This document shows positions 35,457-44,571 of a DNA stretch of 64,000 nt, one piece after another. Source of the DNA: Oscillospiraceae bacterium (GTDB lineage: Bacteria > Bacillota > Clostridia > Saccharofermentanales > Fastidiosipilaceae); contig JASBZA010000001.1 in NCBI GenBank assembly GCA_029983685.1, positions 138,308-202,307 on the forward strand, read 5' to 3'. Position numbers and translations under genes: made by a program. Positions within the stretch are counted from its first letter, which is position 1. The number at the start of each line of letters is the position of its first letter. The notes beneath the pieces are model-generated. The model had not been told where the DNA came from and ran no database searches. It saw nothing but the letters and a program-made list of their open reading frames with translations.

Positions 35457-36857
35457 ATGGAGAAGTTTTTTGAACTTAAAAAACATGGAACGAATGTGCC
35501 CACCGAAATTATGGCCGGATTTACGACATTCTTTGCAATGTCTTATATCCTCTTTGTGAACCCTACGCTCTTAAGCAGTACCGGAATGCCCAGAGGCGGC
35601 GTTTATATGGCGACCATTCTCTCGGCCTTTATTGGCACACTTTTTATGGGGCTTTTTGCCAATGTGCCTTATGCGGTTGCTCCGGGTATGGGACTAAACG
35701 CTTTCTTTACCTATACGGTTGTTATGCAGCTCGGCTTTACCTGGCAACAGGCTTTGGCCATGGTCTTTATCTGCGGTGTGATTAATATCATCATTACCAT
35801 CACAAATATCCGTAAGGCCATTATTGCCGCAATCCCCGAAAGCCTGCAACATGCTATCGGCGGCGGTATCGGCTGTTTTATTGCCTATTTAGGCCTGGTC
35901 AATGCCGGTATTATTCATAACACACCCGGTGATGCGGGTTCGACCGCCCTTATTCCTACACTAGGCAGTTTTGCCAATCCGGTGGTCCAAGTTTCCTTAA
36001 TCGGCTTGGTTATTACTATCGTTCTTTTGATTCTCAATGTAAAAGGTGCCATTTTAATCGGAATCCTAAGTTCTACCCTGATCGGTCTCTTGCCGGTCTT
36101 CAGTGTAACTTCTTTTACCGGTAATGAAGCGAATTCTTTCTCGGAAATTTTTGCCGGTCTGGGCCAAACCTTTGGTGCCGCTTTCGGCAAGGAAGGTATA
36201 CAGAGCCTATTTACCCAGGACGCAACTAAGACGGTTATTGCACTTGTTACCATTTTTTCTTTCAGCCTTTCCGATACTTTTGACACCATCGGAACCTTCA
36301 TCGGAACCGGTCGCACCAGCGGTATTTTTACCGAAGAGGACGAACGCTTAATGCAAGAAAAAGCCGGTTTCTCGACGCGTTTGGATAAGGCACTTTTTGC
36401 CGATTCGATTGCTACTTCTATCGGTGCTCTGTTTGGTACTTCAAATGCAACGACTTATGTTGAGTCTACTGCCGGTATCGGTGCCGGCGGCAGAACAGGT
36501 TTGACGTCCGTGGTCGTGGCTATTCTCTTTGCGCTTTGTACCTTCATCGGTCCCTTGGCCGGTGCCGTCCCCGCAGCCGCTACCGCTCCTGCGCTGATTA
36601 TCGTCGGTATCATGATGCTGTCTTCTTTCGCTCAATTGCTTTGGGAGGATTTTGCTGAAGCTATTCCGGCTTTCTTTGCCGCCATCTTCATGGCCTTTTC
36701 TTATTCGATTTCTCACGGTATCGCCTTTGGTTTCTTTGCTTATATTCTGGTTAAAGTGGCCAAAGGTAAGGCCAAGGAAATCCACCCCATTTTATGGGTC
36801 TCTTCAATCCTATTTATCTTGAACTATATTCTTATCGCGATTTACCATACGGCCTAA
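35457..36857 (+). CDS. NCS2 family purine permease (AzgA/PbuG type)
   Basis: A 466-residue integral membrane transporter with about 12-14 hydrophobic segments. Family marks are NVPTEIMAGFTTFFAMSYILFVNP near the start (in overlapping parts), APGMGLNAFF, the FSFSLSDTFDTIGT block and TYVESTAGIGAGGRTG, all typical for the AzgA branch that imports hypoxanthine, guanine or adenine with protons. With apt further along in the window it fits purine salvage. The exact base is not predictable. It is followed by a strong terminator. Confidence 0.88.
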   Translation: MEKFFELKKHGTNVPTEIMAGFTTFFAMSYILFVNPTLLSSTGMPRGGVYMATILSAFIGTLFMGLFANVPYAVAPGMGLNAFFTYTVVMQLGFTWQQALAMVFICGVINIIITITNIRKAIIAAIPESLQHAIGGGIGCFIAYLGLVNAGIIHNTPGDAGSTALIPTLGSFANPVVQVSLIGLVITIVLLILNVKGAILIGILSSTLIGLLPVFSVTSFTGNEANSFSEIFAGLGQTFGAAFGKEGIQSLFTQDATKTVIALVTIFSFSLSDTFDTIGTFIGTGRTSGIFTEEDERLMQEKAGFSTRLDKALFADSIATSIGALFGTSNATTYVESTAGIGAGGRTGLTSVVVAILFALCTFIGPLAGAVPAAATAPALIIVGIMMLSSFAQLLWEDFAEAIPAFFAAIFMAFSYSISHGIAFGFFAYILVKVAKGKAKEIHPILWVSSILFILNYILIAIYHTA

Positions 36858-36884
36858 GTTACTAGGAGACTTATAACCTAGATA

Positions 36885-36916
36885 AAGGAGGTCCCCAACC
36901 GGGGGCCTCCTTTTTT
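36885..36916 (+). terminator. Intrinsic terminator of the purine permease
   Basis: AAGGAGG-T-CCCC pairs with GGGG-G-CCTCCTT around an AACC loop, followed by a run of T. This is one of the strongest hairpins in the window. Confidence 0.92.
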
Positions 36917-36931
36917 GCTATAATCGAGCCT

Positions 36932-38173
36932 ATGAAAGTTAGTAAAAAAGAATTTAATCAGATTTATGATTTAGAGCCATATCGTAAAGAAGCTGGGGTC
37001 AGCGTTTTATCATGCGAAAAAATAAACGATGAAGACCGACGTCACTGGCCTTCTTTGACGTCTCAAACCGCCTATAAGGTCGTCCTGGACAAGACAATCT
37101 TCTACCCCGAGGGAGGGGGCCAGTTGGGCGATATGGGCCTCTTAGGCGACGCTCAAGTCTTGGATACCCGTTGGGGTTACGGTGACTCTTCCGAAAGTAT
37201 ATTCCATCTTACCGATAAAGCGCTTGATATAGAGTCAGACGTTTCGGCAGAACTTGACTGGGACCGCCGCTTTGATTTTATGCAACAGCACAGTGCCGAA
37301 CACATTTTATCCGGTATTTGCCATAAACATTACGGCTACGATAATGTAGGCTTTCATTTAGGTGAGGACAATACAACCTTGGACTTTGACGGTCCCTTGA
37401 CTTGGGAGCAAGTCCGGGCACTCATAGATGAGGCCAACCGGGTTATATGGGCAGATCGGCCGATTAAAGTTAGGGTGTTTGATGAGGACCCTTCTAAAGG
37501 CGAGGGCATCTCTTACCGTTCTAAAATAGAGCTTAAAGGCAAGGTGCGCTTGATTCAAATCGATGATGCTGACCTATGTGCTTGTGCTGCTCCCCATCTT
37601 TCTTCGACCGGACAGATTGGCTTAATCCTGGTTACGAAATTGGAAAACTGGAAAAAGGGCGTACGCCTTCACCTTTTGGCCGGAAAAAGAGCCTACACTT
37701 ACGTGCAAGAATCTCAGAAAATTCTAGATGACTTATCCAACCTTTTCTCTTTACCTATTCTCTCTATCCCTGAAGGTATCGCTAAGCAAGAGGAACGCCT
37801 GGCCCAAAGCCAGGATCGCATTTATCAAGGTCAGAACTTGCTCTGGGCTGATTTATTAAATGAAGATACAGACCAAGTTTTTTATCTGGATAGTCCGCTC
37901 TTTGACAGCGATTTTGCCAAGAGACAGATAAAGGCCTATAAACCTGAGAAAGCCGGACATAGGCTTCTCATTCTTATCCCCGTCAATCAAGGCTTAAGCT
38001 TTTATTTAGCCGAATCTTCTCCGTTGTGGATTAAAATTTTAAGAGAAACGTTCGGAGCCAAGGGGGGCGGTCCGCCGCAGTTTAGCCAGGGTTTTATCGG
38101 AGCGAAAGAACTTAATGCCGACACTTTAGCCCAAGCGATAAAAGACCGGCTTTTAGCCGAATCGGTTAAATAA
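36932..38173 (+). CDS. AlaX-like trans-editing / alanyl-tRNA editing domain protein
   Basis: A 413-residue relative of the editing and C-terminal parts of alanyl-tRNA synthetase, without the catalytic aminoacylation domain. It begins with a beta-barrel region including YPEGGGQLGD, then the zinc/editing site HSAEHILSG (His-x3-His, about residue 133) and CACAAPHL (about 225), a coiled central part, and a DHHA1-like C-terminal domain ending with GGGPPQFSQG. Such AlaX-long proteins deacylate Ser- or Gly-tRNA(Ala) that was charged by mistake. Its end overlaps the convergent DUF3307 gene by eight bases. Confidence 0.85.
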   Translation: MKVSKKEFNQIYDLEPYRKEAGVSVLSCEKINDEDRRHWPSLTSQTAYKVVLDKTIFYPEGGGQLGDMGLLGDAQVLDTRWGYGDSSESIFHLTDKALDIESDVSAELDWDRRFDFMQQHSAEHILSGICHKHYGYDNVGFHLGEDNTTLDFDGPLTWEQVRALIDEANRVIWADRPIKVRVFDEDPSKGEGISYRSKIELKGKVRLIQIDDADLCACAAPHLSSTGQIGLILVTKLENWKKGVRLHLLAGKRAYTYVQESQKILDDLSNLFSLPILSIPEGIAKQEERLAQSQDRIYQGQNLLWADLLNEDTDQVFYLDSPLFDSDFAKRQIKAYKPEKAGHRLLILIPVNQGLSFYLAESSPLWIKILRETFGAKGGGPPQFSQGFIGAKELNADTLAQAIKDRLLAESVK

Positions 38174-38957
38174 CGAGAAAGAAAAAATATCGGTAGAGGC
38201 TGGAAAAAATCAGTGCGCCGGTAAAACTTAATAAAGTTGTGTAAAGGAAAAAGTCTTGGTAAAACGGATCTTTTAGTTTGTTCCGGCGAACCAGGGCTTT
38301 TCCTATAAACAGAAGAATTATTGCGACATAGGCTTGGTGAAGAGTAAAAAGTAAGATCAGGATACGCTCCATATAGCCGATGTGTCGTTCTAAACGGTGC
38401 CCTTCTTCTCGCATCGTTAGTGTTTCCCTATAAGTCTCCCCTTCTCCGGGCCAAATATCTTCTTTGTCCTGCAAAATGGATTGGATAAAGTAGGCTATAC
38501 CCCACAAAAGGCTAACCAGCCAGGTGCCCAAAAGATTTAATTGGCTGAAATGGTTGAGTTTTAAATCATGCGCCTTTATCATCACGATGCTTTTTTCAAA
38601 ATTAAACGGGAATTTAATGTAGCCCAGTAACATGCAGACCAAGGCTAACGATAGGATATGAAAGAGCTGATCCAGCAGAAAAACTTTTATGGGTTTGGAT
38701 TTTTGTAAATTCTTCCAATAATCAATAAAGTAGTGGCAAATGACCACTAAAAGGTCGGCCAGGAGAAAACGCCAAGACATGGCGGACTCGGCCACGGCAA
38801 TTAAAATACTCAGTATAAAAAGACATAGGGCATGAATTAGAATGGCCGGCTGAAAAAAGAGCGTCTTGGACTTTTGCTTTTTTGCCGATACGAGAAAACG
38901 CTGTTGGAGTAGAAAATCATTAATGACATGACTCAACAATAAAATCGAAAAGGCCAC
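38166..38957 (-). CDS. DUF3307 family membrane protein
   Basis: A 263-residue integral membrane protein. It matches the DUF3307 layout: an N-terminal HVINDFLLQ motif, IHALCLF in the second segment, HYFIDYWK and FLLDQLFHI in the following helices, then several further hydrophobic stretches up to the C-terminus. Function of the family is unknown. The stop overlaps the tail of the AlaX-like gene on the other strand. It lies upstream of pfp, separated by a terminator-like hairpin. Confidence 0.68.
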   Translation of the reverse strand: MAFSILLLSHVINDFLLQQRFLVSAKKQKSKTLFFQPAILIHALCLFILSILIAVAESAMSWRFLLADLLVVICHYFIDYWKNLQKSKPIKVFLLDQLFHILSLALVCMLLGYIKFPFNFEKSIVMIKAHDLKLNHFSQLNLLGTWLVSLLWGIAYFIQSILQDKEDIWPGEGETYRETLTMREEGHRLERHIGYMERILILLFTLHQAYVAIILLFIGKALVRRNKLKDPFYQDFFLYTTLLSFTGALIFSSLYRYFFFLVI

Positions 38958-38981
38958 CTTTTGCTCCTATTCTTTATTATA

Positions 38982-39015
38982 AGGAAGGCCCGGACCGTCA
39001 TGGCCGGGTCTTCCT
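38982..39015 (-). terminator. Terminator after pfp
   Basis: A 12-bp hairpin (38982-38993 with 39004-39015, one G-T pair) lies 29 bases beyond the pfp stop. The downstream T tract on the minus strand is short (TTATAAT). Confidence 0.6.
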
Positions 39016-39043
39016 AACGCTTGGCAATTCGTCGGACTTAAAC

Positions 39044-40288
39044 TTAAGCCTTAGCTAAAACTTTCTTAAGTCTGGCAAAGCGAGGTAAGCCGTCTTCCAT
39101 AGGCATGTCAACAGCACCCTGAATGAGGGGTAAGGCATAGTCGTAGTAAGCGGGTAAAATACCGTTGCCTTCTTCATTAATCCATTCTCTGGGCACTTTC
39201 TTCTCGGTGTTGGCAACCTTGTCCAAGGGAATCAGAATGTATTCACATTCGTATTCTTCCTTGTCGGCTCTCTTGAAGCCTACCATGTGGTCGGTAACAC
39301 CTTCCAAGGCCTTGCGTACAGCAGTAGCACCGGCCTCAAAAGCCTCGTCAACGTCTCTTTGAGAAGCCAAGTGAGCGGCACAACGTTGCAGCAAGGAGAA
39401 CTCGATAGCCCTGATCTTAATATCAAAGTGGTCTCTCAAATAGTCGGCCAGTACTTCACCGGTTCCGCCCATTTGTTTGTGGCCGAATGCGTCAACGGCA
39501 ACCTCACCTACGAGTTCCGGCAATAATTTACCGTCTTCGGTGTGGACGCCTTCGGAAACCGCCAAAATGACCTTGTTCTTGGTCTTCAAAACGTTTTCGA
39601 CGTCTTCTTTAATATCTTCGAAGTTAATGGGTAATTCAGGCAGGTAGATAAGGTCCGGACCGGCACCCTTAATGTTGGCCAAAGAAGTAGCAGCGGTCAG
39701 CCAGCCGGCGTTTCTTCCCATAACTTCCAGAATGGTAATCTGAGGTGTGTCATAAACCGTAGCGTCTTGATAGACTTCCATAGTCGAAGTAGCCAGGTAT
39801 CTGGCAGCCGAAGCAAAACCGGGGCAGTGGTCGGTACCGTAAAGGTCGTTGTCAATGGTCTTGGGAACACCCATGACGCGCATTTCCCAACCGGATTTCT
39901 GCATGAACTTAGAAATCTTATTGCAGGTATCCATGGAGTCATTACCGCCGTTATAGAAGAAGTAGCGGATATTGTATTTCTTGAATACGTCTAATAAACG
40001 CTTGTAGTCAGTGTCATCAACATCCGGATCGGCTAATTTATAACGGACAGAGCCTAAAGCGGACGACGGAGTATGTTTCAAGAGCTTTAGCTCTTCGGGA
40101 GCTTCCTGACCCATATCATAGAACTCCTCGTTCAGTATACCGACGATACCGTGTTTGGCACCGTATACTTTTTCGATTGTTTCAGGGTGCTTCAAAGCCT
40201 CCAGGAAAACACCGGCAGCACTTGAGTTGATAACCGATGTAGGTCCGCCGGATTGGCCGAAAATTAAGTTGCCCTTTAATTGTGACAT
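39044..40288 (-). CDS. pfp: Pyrophosphate-dependent 6-phosphofructokinase
   Basis: This 414-residue phosphofructokinase phosphorylates fructose 6-phosphate, most likely with pyrophosphate as donor. The phosphoryl-donor site reads NGGNDSMDT, where ATP enzymes usually have GGDGS, and the fructose-6-phosphate site reads PKTIDNDLYGTDH, whose lysine after proline is the hallmark of PPi enzymes. GQSGGPTSVIN at the start and MGRNAGWL are also typical. Using PPi instead of ATP gives more ATP per glucose, which fits an anaerobic fermenter with Rnf. The divergent trxA gene shares the upstream region. Confidence 0.9.
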   Translation of the reverse strand: MSQLKGNLIFGQSGGPTSVINSSAAGVFLEALKHPETIEKVYGAKHGIVGILNEEFYDMGQEAPEELKLLKHTPSSALGSVRYKLADPDVDDTDYKRLLDVFKKYNIRYFFYNGGNDSMDTCNKISKFMQKSGWEMRVMGVPKTIDNDLYGTDHCPGFASAARYLATSTMEVYQDATVYDTPQITILEVMGRNAGWLTAATSLANIKGAGPDLIYLPELPINFEDIKEDVENVLKTKNKVILAVSEGVHTEDGKLLPELVGEVAVDAFGHKQMGGTGEVLADYLRDHFDIKIRAIEFSLLQRCAAHLASQRDVDEAFEAGATAVRKALEGVTDHMVGFKRADKEEYECEYILIPLDKVANTEKKVPREWINEEGNGILPAYYDYALPLIQGAVDMPMEDGLPRFARLKKVLAKA

Positions 40289-40438
40289 ATTAATCCTCCC
40301 ATAAGTTTTAAAATTCCATTTGCTATTATAACAGATATCACACTTAAATAAGTCTAGGTCTTGTCACTAATGTTTCGAACCCGAAAATTTTTTCTTCGTA
40401 TACTTTGGGCCAAGACTTAAGAATTAAGGAGTATATAA

Positions 40439-40756
40439 ATGAGAGAACTTAAACAAGAACAATTTGATGAAATTATTAACAACAGCGAGAAACCTGTTTT
40501 AGTGGACTTCTTTGCTACCTGGTGCGGTCCTTGTAAGGCTATGCATCCTATTCTGGAGAGCGTCGAAGAGTCCGAGACCGGCCTCAAATATGACTTCTAT
40601 CAAGTCGATGTAGACCAAGCTCCGGAACTGAGCCAGAGATTCGGCATCATGGCTGTTCCTACCCTGGCTATTTTTAAGGACGGCGATCTTCTCTACAAGC
40701 AAGCCGGTGTACACCAAGCCCCTCAGTTGGAACAATTATTAAAAGATAATCTTTAA
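40439..40756 (+). CDS. trxA: Thioredoxin
   Basis: A small (105-residue) thioredoxin that reduces protein disulfides. It has the active site WCGPCK at about residues 28-33, preceded by VDFFATW, and the cis-proline in MAVPTLAIF (about residue 74). AAGGAG lies upstream of the ATG. A bidirectional terminator follows. No thioredoxin reductase gene is near. Confidence 0.95.
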   Translation: MRELKQEQFDEIINNSEKPVLVDFFATWCGPCKAMHPILESVEESETGLKYDFYQVDVDQAPELSQRFGIMAVPTLAIFKDGDLLYKQAGVHQAPQLEQLLKDNL

Positions 40757-40764
40757 GATTAAAA

Positions 40765-40794
40765 AGGCCGGTTATAAAACCGGCCTCTTTATTA
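40765..40794. terminator. Bidirectional terminator between trxA and glf
   Basis: AGGCCGGTT (40765-40773) pairs perfectly with AACCGGCCT (40778-40786) around an ATAA loop. Plus-strand tail is CTTTATTA, minus-strand tail is TTTTTAATC, so it can stop both convergent genes. Confidence 0.88.
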
Positions 40795-40819
40795 TATACG
40801 TAATTTTTAATAAGAGCCC

Positions 40820-41914
40820 TTATTCCGCGATATAGCGGCTAAAGAAGAGGGCTCTTTCTACTGCCTGCCACATATCGTAATAACGGTATTCGCCTAAGCG
40901 TCCTCCGAAGATCACACCGTTTTCCAAGCTTGCCATGACTTCGTATTCTTTATAAAGTTTACTGTTTTTGTCATCATTGACCGGATAATAAGGCTCATCA
41001 CCGAGCTTCCATTCAGCCGGATATTCACGCGTGATAATTGTCTTTTCTTGCTGACCGAAATTAAAGTGCTTATGTTCGATAATCCTGGTAAAGGGTGTTT
41101 CTTTGTCCGTAAAATTCATAACGGCTACGCCTTGATAATTCGGCTTATCCAGAATTTCAGACTCGAAACGAAGGGTTCGATACTCAAGAGGACCCAGTTT
41201 ATAATCGAAATACGCATCAATAGGGCCGGTATAGACGAGCTTGTGAGCCAGCTTGGTTAATTCTCCCCTGTTTTCTAAAAAGTCCGTACTCAGACGGATT
41301 TCTATGCCTTCCAAAAGTTTTTCAATCAACTTACTGTAGCCATCTTTGGGCACGCCCTGGTAGGGATCATTAAAATAATTATTATCATAAGTCAGACGGA
41401 CCGGAAGTCTCTTTATAATAAAGCTGGGGAGATCTTTACAATCTCTTCCCCATTGTTTTTCCGTATAGCCTTTTACCAGTTTCTCATAAATATCTCTCCC
41501 GACCAGAGATATGGCCTGCTCTTCCAGATTCTTTGGCTCGGATTGAATTTCTCGACGCTGCTCTTCAATTACGGCCAAAGCTTCTTCGGGTGTACGAACA
41601 CCCCACATCTGATGGAAGGTATTCATATTAAAAGGCAGATTATAAAGCTGGCCTTTGTAGTTGGCTATGGGGGAATTGACATAGTGGTTAAACTCGGTAA
41701 AGCGATTAACGTAATCCCAAATTTCTTTTTTTGGCGTGTGGAAAATATGGGCACCGTAGACATGGACGTCGATACCTTCGATACGCTCGGTATAGATATG
41801 CCCGCCGATATGGTCTTCTTTTTCTATAACCAGGACCGAAAAGCCTCTTTCCTTCATTTCATGAGCAAAGACCGCTCCGAAAAGTCCGGCTCCTACCACT
41901 AAAAAATCATACAT
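40820..41914 (-). CDS. glf: UDP-galactopyranose mutase
   Basis: Glf is a flavoenzyme that turns UDP-galactopyranose into UDP-galactofuranose for surface glycans. The 364-residue sequence has the FAD-binding motif GAGLFGAVFAHEM at the N-terminus, followed by EKEDHIGGHIYTER, and HIFHTPKKEIWDYVNRF, then the GYTEKQWG segment and the C-terminal GRLGEYRYYDMWQAVERAL block with the substrate-binding tyrosines and arginine. Full length. It precedes no glycosyltransferase here; the next upstream gene encodes an LCP protein, so a link to cell-wall glycopolymer is plausible. Confidence 0.94.
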   Translation of the reverse strand: MYDFLVVGAGLFGAVFAHEMKERGFSVLVIEKEDHIGGHIYTERIEGIDVHVYGAHIFHTPKKEIWDYVNRFTEFNHYVNSPIANYKGQLYNLPFNMNTFHQMWGVRTPEEALAVIEEQRREIQSEPKNLEEQAISLVGRDIYEKLVKGYTEKQWGRDCKDLPSFIIKRLPVRLTYDNNYFNDPYQGVPKDGYSKLIEKLLEGIEIRLSTDFLENRGELTKLAHKLVYTGPIDAYFDYKLGPLEYRTLRFESEILDKPNYQGVAVMNFTDKETPFTRIIEHKHFNFGQQEKTIITREYPAEWKLGDEPYYPVNDDKNSKLYKEYEVMASLENGVIFGGRLGEYRYYDMWQAVERALFFSRYIAE

Positions 41915-41940
41915 CGTTTAAGGCTCCTTAACCTTCATAT

Positions 41941-43527
41941 CTAGTGTTCAACTTCCAAGACATCCAAGAGCATGTCTCTTCCCTCTTCAACGGAATCTTC
42001 ATATAGAACCACAAAACTTAAGTTGTAGTTGGGTAAGAAATAAGACGGTAAGCCCATTTGGCCGTAGCCTTTAAGATGAGAGGCTTGGATATCCCATTTG
42101 GCCATAGAATCAATCTGGTCCGCAATTAGGTTTCGAATAGCCACGTCCGGCATGTTGGTCTTAAAACCACCTGACATCTTGTTCAATAGCTTATCGGCAT
42201 TCAGTAAGTTGTTGGGTTTAAGCCCTTCGTTGATCATACCTTTTATGACACGGGTCTGGTTCATTCCACGATCGAAATCACCGCCGGAAAGATTCTTTCT
42301 CTCTCTGGAGAAGGCCAAAGCCTGCTCTCCGTTAAGGCGAATCGGACCCTGAGCAAAGTGGTAGCCCTGGACAGAAGTAAACTCGACGGGATTATCTACA
42401 GTGATACCGCCCAAAAGGTCAACGCCCTGAATCAAAGTAGAGAAATTCACCTTTAGGTAGCTATCCATATGGATGCCCATTAAATCGGCAACGGAATTGG
42501 CCGAGGCTTCTACCCCTAAGACGCCTGCATGCGTTAGTTTATCGTAACCGCCTTCGGTGCCGTAGATAGGAACGTAGGAATCTCTGGGAACGGGCATGAG
42601 CAGCACTTCATGAGTTGAAGGGTTGACGGCACAGATGATATTAACGTCCGAATTCGAAGCGATATCAATATCTCCATAAGTATCCATACCTGAAATAAAG
42701 CAGGTGAAAGGCTTGGTTCCGTCTACTTTTTGGCCGGCATAGTAATAGGTGTCATCGCCGGGCACAAACTCGGAAGGATCTTTAACATCATCGGGTAAGA
42801 GCGGTTGATTCAAAAAATCATCCGGTAGGGTCGGCAAGGCGCTTTGCCCCGGTCCTGCTGCTTCTTCCCTTTCCTTTAATTTAGCTAAATATTCTGTGTC
42901 GGTACAAGCAATAATTTTGGTATCCCAGAAAAAATTAGGATGAGACATTTTTACGATGGTTCGGAAGGATTCGTCGAGGATAATCAAACGTTCTTCTTTA
43001 TCGTAAAGAGCGTTGGCCAAATCAGGATAAGAAGCATATTCCATAGCCAGGGCACCGGCATTTTTCGGCATAAGATTAACTGCTGTCGTGAGGTCGGTCC
43101 CTTTGGCATAGCCGACCGGTGTATCTTCCACCTGGTCACCGGTTTCATAACTGTCGCCTTCTAGTACCAATAGACTATAGACCTTTTCGTTTTTGTTGCC
43201 CTTGGTGATGTTTTTTATAAAAGAATCTACGGAATATAAGGTTTTGGCCCCATAAGCCATGGCCAAAGTACTGATAACGATTAAGATGATTGCGACAATG
43301 CGCTTCCACCTTTTATGATTGGTTAAAAGAAGCCCAACTATTATGAGATTATAAACGGACAAAAGAATAATCCCTAAGAGTAGATATTTCGTAGGGATTA
43401 TAGCGCTCATAATTAAATAGATCGCAAAGCTGGCGGAAATCAGAATAGAAAAAATGCTTAAGACAAGATTAATAATATTGTCTCGTTTGGGATTCTTGCT
43501 TTTGCTTTTAGCTTTAGGTTTGCTCAT
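41941..43527 (-). CDS. LytR-CpsA-Psr (LCP) family cell-wall glycopolymer transferase
   Basis: A 528-residue membrane protein. After a basic start there are three membrane segments (about residues 17-100), then an extracellular region of about 150 residues and the LCP domain (about 270-480) with the phosphate-binding arginine in PRDSYVPI, THAG, ALAFSRERK and DRGMNQTRV. LCP enzymes transfer glycopolymers such as teichoic acids or capsules from lipid carriers to peptidoglycan. It sits 26 bases upstream of glf on the same strand, suggesting the galactofuranose-containing polymer might be its cargo; that link is inference. Confidence 0.88.
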   Translation of the reverse strand: MSKPKAKSKSKNPKRDNIINLVLSIFSILISASFAIYLIMSAIIPTKYLLLGIILLSVYNLIIVGLLLTNHKRWKRIVAIILIVISTLAMAYGAKTLYSVDSFIKNITKGNKNEKVYSLLVLEGDSYETGDQVEDTPVGYAKGTDLTTAVNLMPKNAGALAMEYASYPDLANALYDKEERLIILDESFRTIVKMSHPNFFWDTKIIACTDTEYLAKLKEREEAAGPGQSALPTLPDDFLNQPLLPDDVKDPSEFVPGDDTYYYAGQKVDGTKPFTCFISGMDTYGDIDIASNSDVNIICAVNPSTHEVLLMPVPRDSYVPIYGTEGGYDKLTHAGVLGVEASANSVADLMGIHMDSYLKVNFSTLIQGVDLLGGITVDNPVEFTSVQGYHFAQGPIRLNGEQALAFSRERKNLSGGDFDRGMNQTRVIKGMINEGLKPNNLLNADKLLNKMSGGFKTNMPDVAIRNLIADQIDSMAKWDIQASHLKGYGQMGLPSYFLPNYNLSFVVLYEDSVEEGRDMLLDVLEVEH

Positions 43528-43605
43528 GCCGGAAGTAGCTTCCTTTCATTCATTCATAAGGTTCATTGTCGCAAGTTCCTAAATTCTAACACAAATATGT
43601 AAAAT

Positions 43606-44148
43606 TTAACCAAAATCTTTTCGACGATTCTTGAACCAGCGATCCATTAAAGGCGTCAATAAATTTAAGATAAATGCAATGAGGATACCGGTTACAAGAC
43701 CTACCAGGGCCAAAGGAAACATCAAGACCCAGACGTTTAATTTGGCATAGAAACTGTAGGCCAGAATCTGTCCCACATTATGAAAAATGCCGCCTATGGC
43801 CGACAAGAAATAAATCGAAATCTTCTTCTTAGGTAAGACCCAGATAAGAACCTCGATAAGCAAGGCCAAAAGGCCTCCTGATAGGCTTAGTAAAAAGGAT
43901 ATAGGTCCCCTTAAAAAGAAGACAAAGAAACTCTTGGCTAAGGTTATGATAAGGGCGTCTTTGGCATTAAGAAAAATCAGGGAGAATAGGACGACCAGAT
44001 TGGCTAAGCCTATGGACATGGGAGGCACGCCCGGAAGGAAACTGGGCAAACTATGGTCAATGGCCGACAAAATAAAGGACAAGGCCAACAGGACACCTCT
44101 TAAGACCAAGCGATTTAACGGGGACATAGACTTTGGGGAATTTGCCAT
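43606..44148 (-). CDS. Gx transporter family / Hpre_diP_synt_I membrane protein
   Basis: A 180-residue integral membrane protein with about five to six hydrophobic segments, matching the Gx transporter family (Pfam Hpre_diP_synt_I), with SMPIGLANLV-like SIGLANLVVLFSL and GGIFHNVGQ as recognisable blocks. The old name heptaprenyl diphosphate synthase component I is probably misleading. In many clostridia it is found with a NusG-domain-II gene and the Rnf operon, as here. A transport role for a precursor or an accessory to Rnf or flavin insertion has been guessed only from context. Confidence 0.78.
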   Translation of the reverse strand: MANSPKSMSPLNRLVLRGVLLALSFILSAIDHSLPSFLPGVPPMSIGLANLVVLFSLIFLNAKDALIITLAKSFFVFFLRGPISFLLSLSGGLLALLIEVLIWVLPKKKISIYFLSAIGGIFHNVGQILAYSFYAKLNVWVLMFPLALVGLVTGILIAFILNLLTPLMDRWFKNRRKDFG

Positions 44149-44152
44149 TTAT

Positions 44153-44557
44153 TTACTCCTCGATTTTGATAATAACATGGTTGGGCAAACAGGCTATGCT
44201 TTGGCCCGGTTCAGATATAGCGGGGGTATGGACACAAATCTTATCCGGACAATTTGAAGACAGAACTTCAATTTTGCGATCGGCTCTGATATGGACCTCT
44301 ATATCAACCGTCTGGTGAGTATTTTCGGGCAATTCTAAGGTCCAAGTCTTCTCTTTCCCGTCCAGCACGACGCTTTCAATCAATTCGTTTTCATAGTATA
44401 TATCTGCTGTCTTGTAATGGGACGTTGTAGGTCTCAGAAAATAGTACCAAAAGATAAGACCTAATAAAACAAGAAAGATAGCGCCTAAAATAAGCGCTTC
44501 TTTCTTGTTTATTTTCCATGTAATATGTTGAGATGAATCTTTGTTTTCTTGATGCAT
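44153..44557 (-). CDS. NusG domain II-containing protein
   Basis: A 134-residue protein with a single N-terminal membrane segment (LILGAIFLVLLGLIFWYYF, residues 23-41) and an extracytoplasmic NusG-domain-II fold (about 50-134) marked by IEVLSSNCPDKICVHTPAISEPGQSIACLPN. The two cysteines of NCPDKIC are conserved in this family. No role in transcription is implied by the name. It lies between rnfB and the Gx gene, spaced 14 and 4 bases, the usual clostridial arrangement. The ATG lacks a clear ribosome binding site. Confidence 0.82.
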   Translation of the reverse strand: MHQENKDSSQHITWKINKKEALILGAIFLVLLGLIFWYYFLRPTTSHYKTADIYYENELIESVVLDGKEKTWTLELPENTHQTVDIEVHIRADRKIEVLSSNCPDKICVHTPAISEPGQSIACLPNHVIIKIEE

Positions 44558-44571
44558 GGGCAGATTGAACT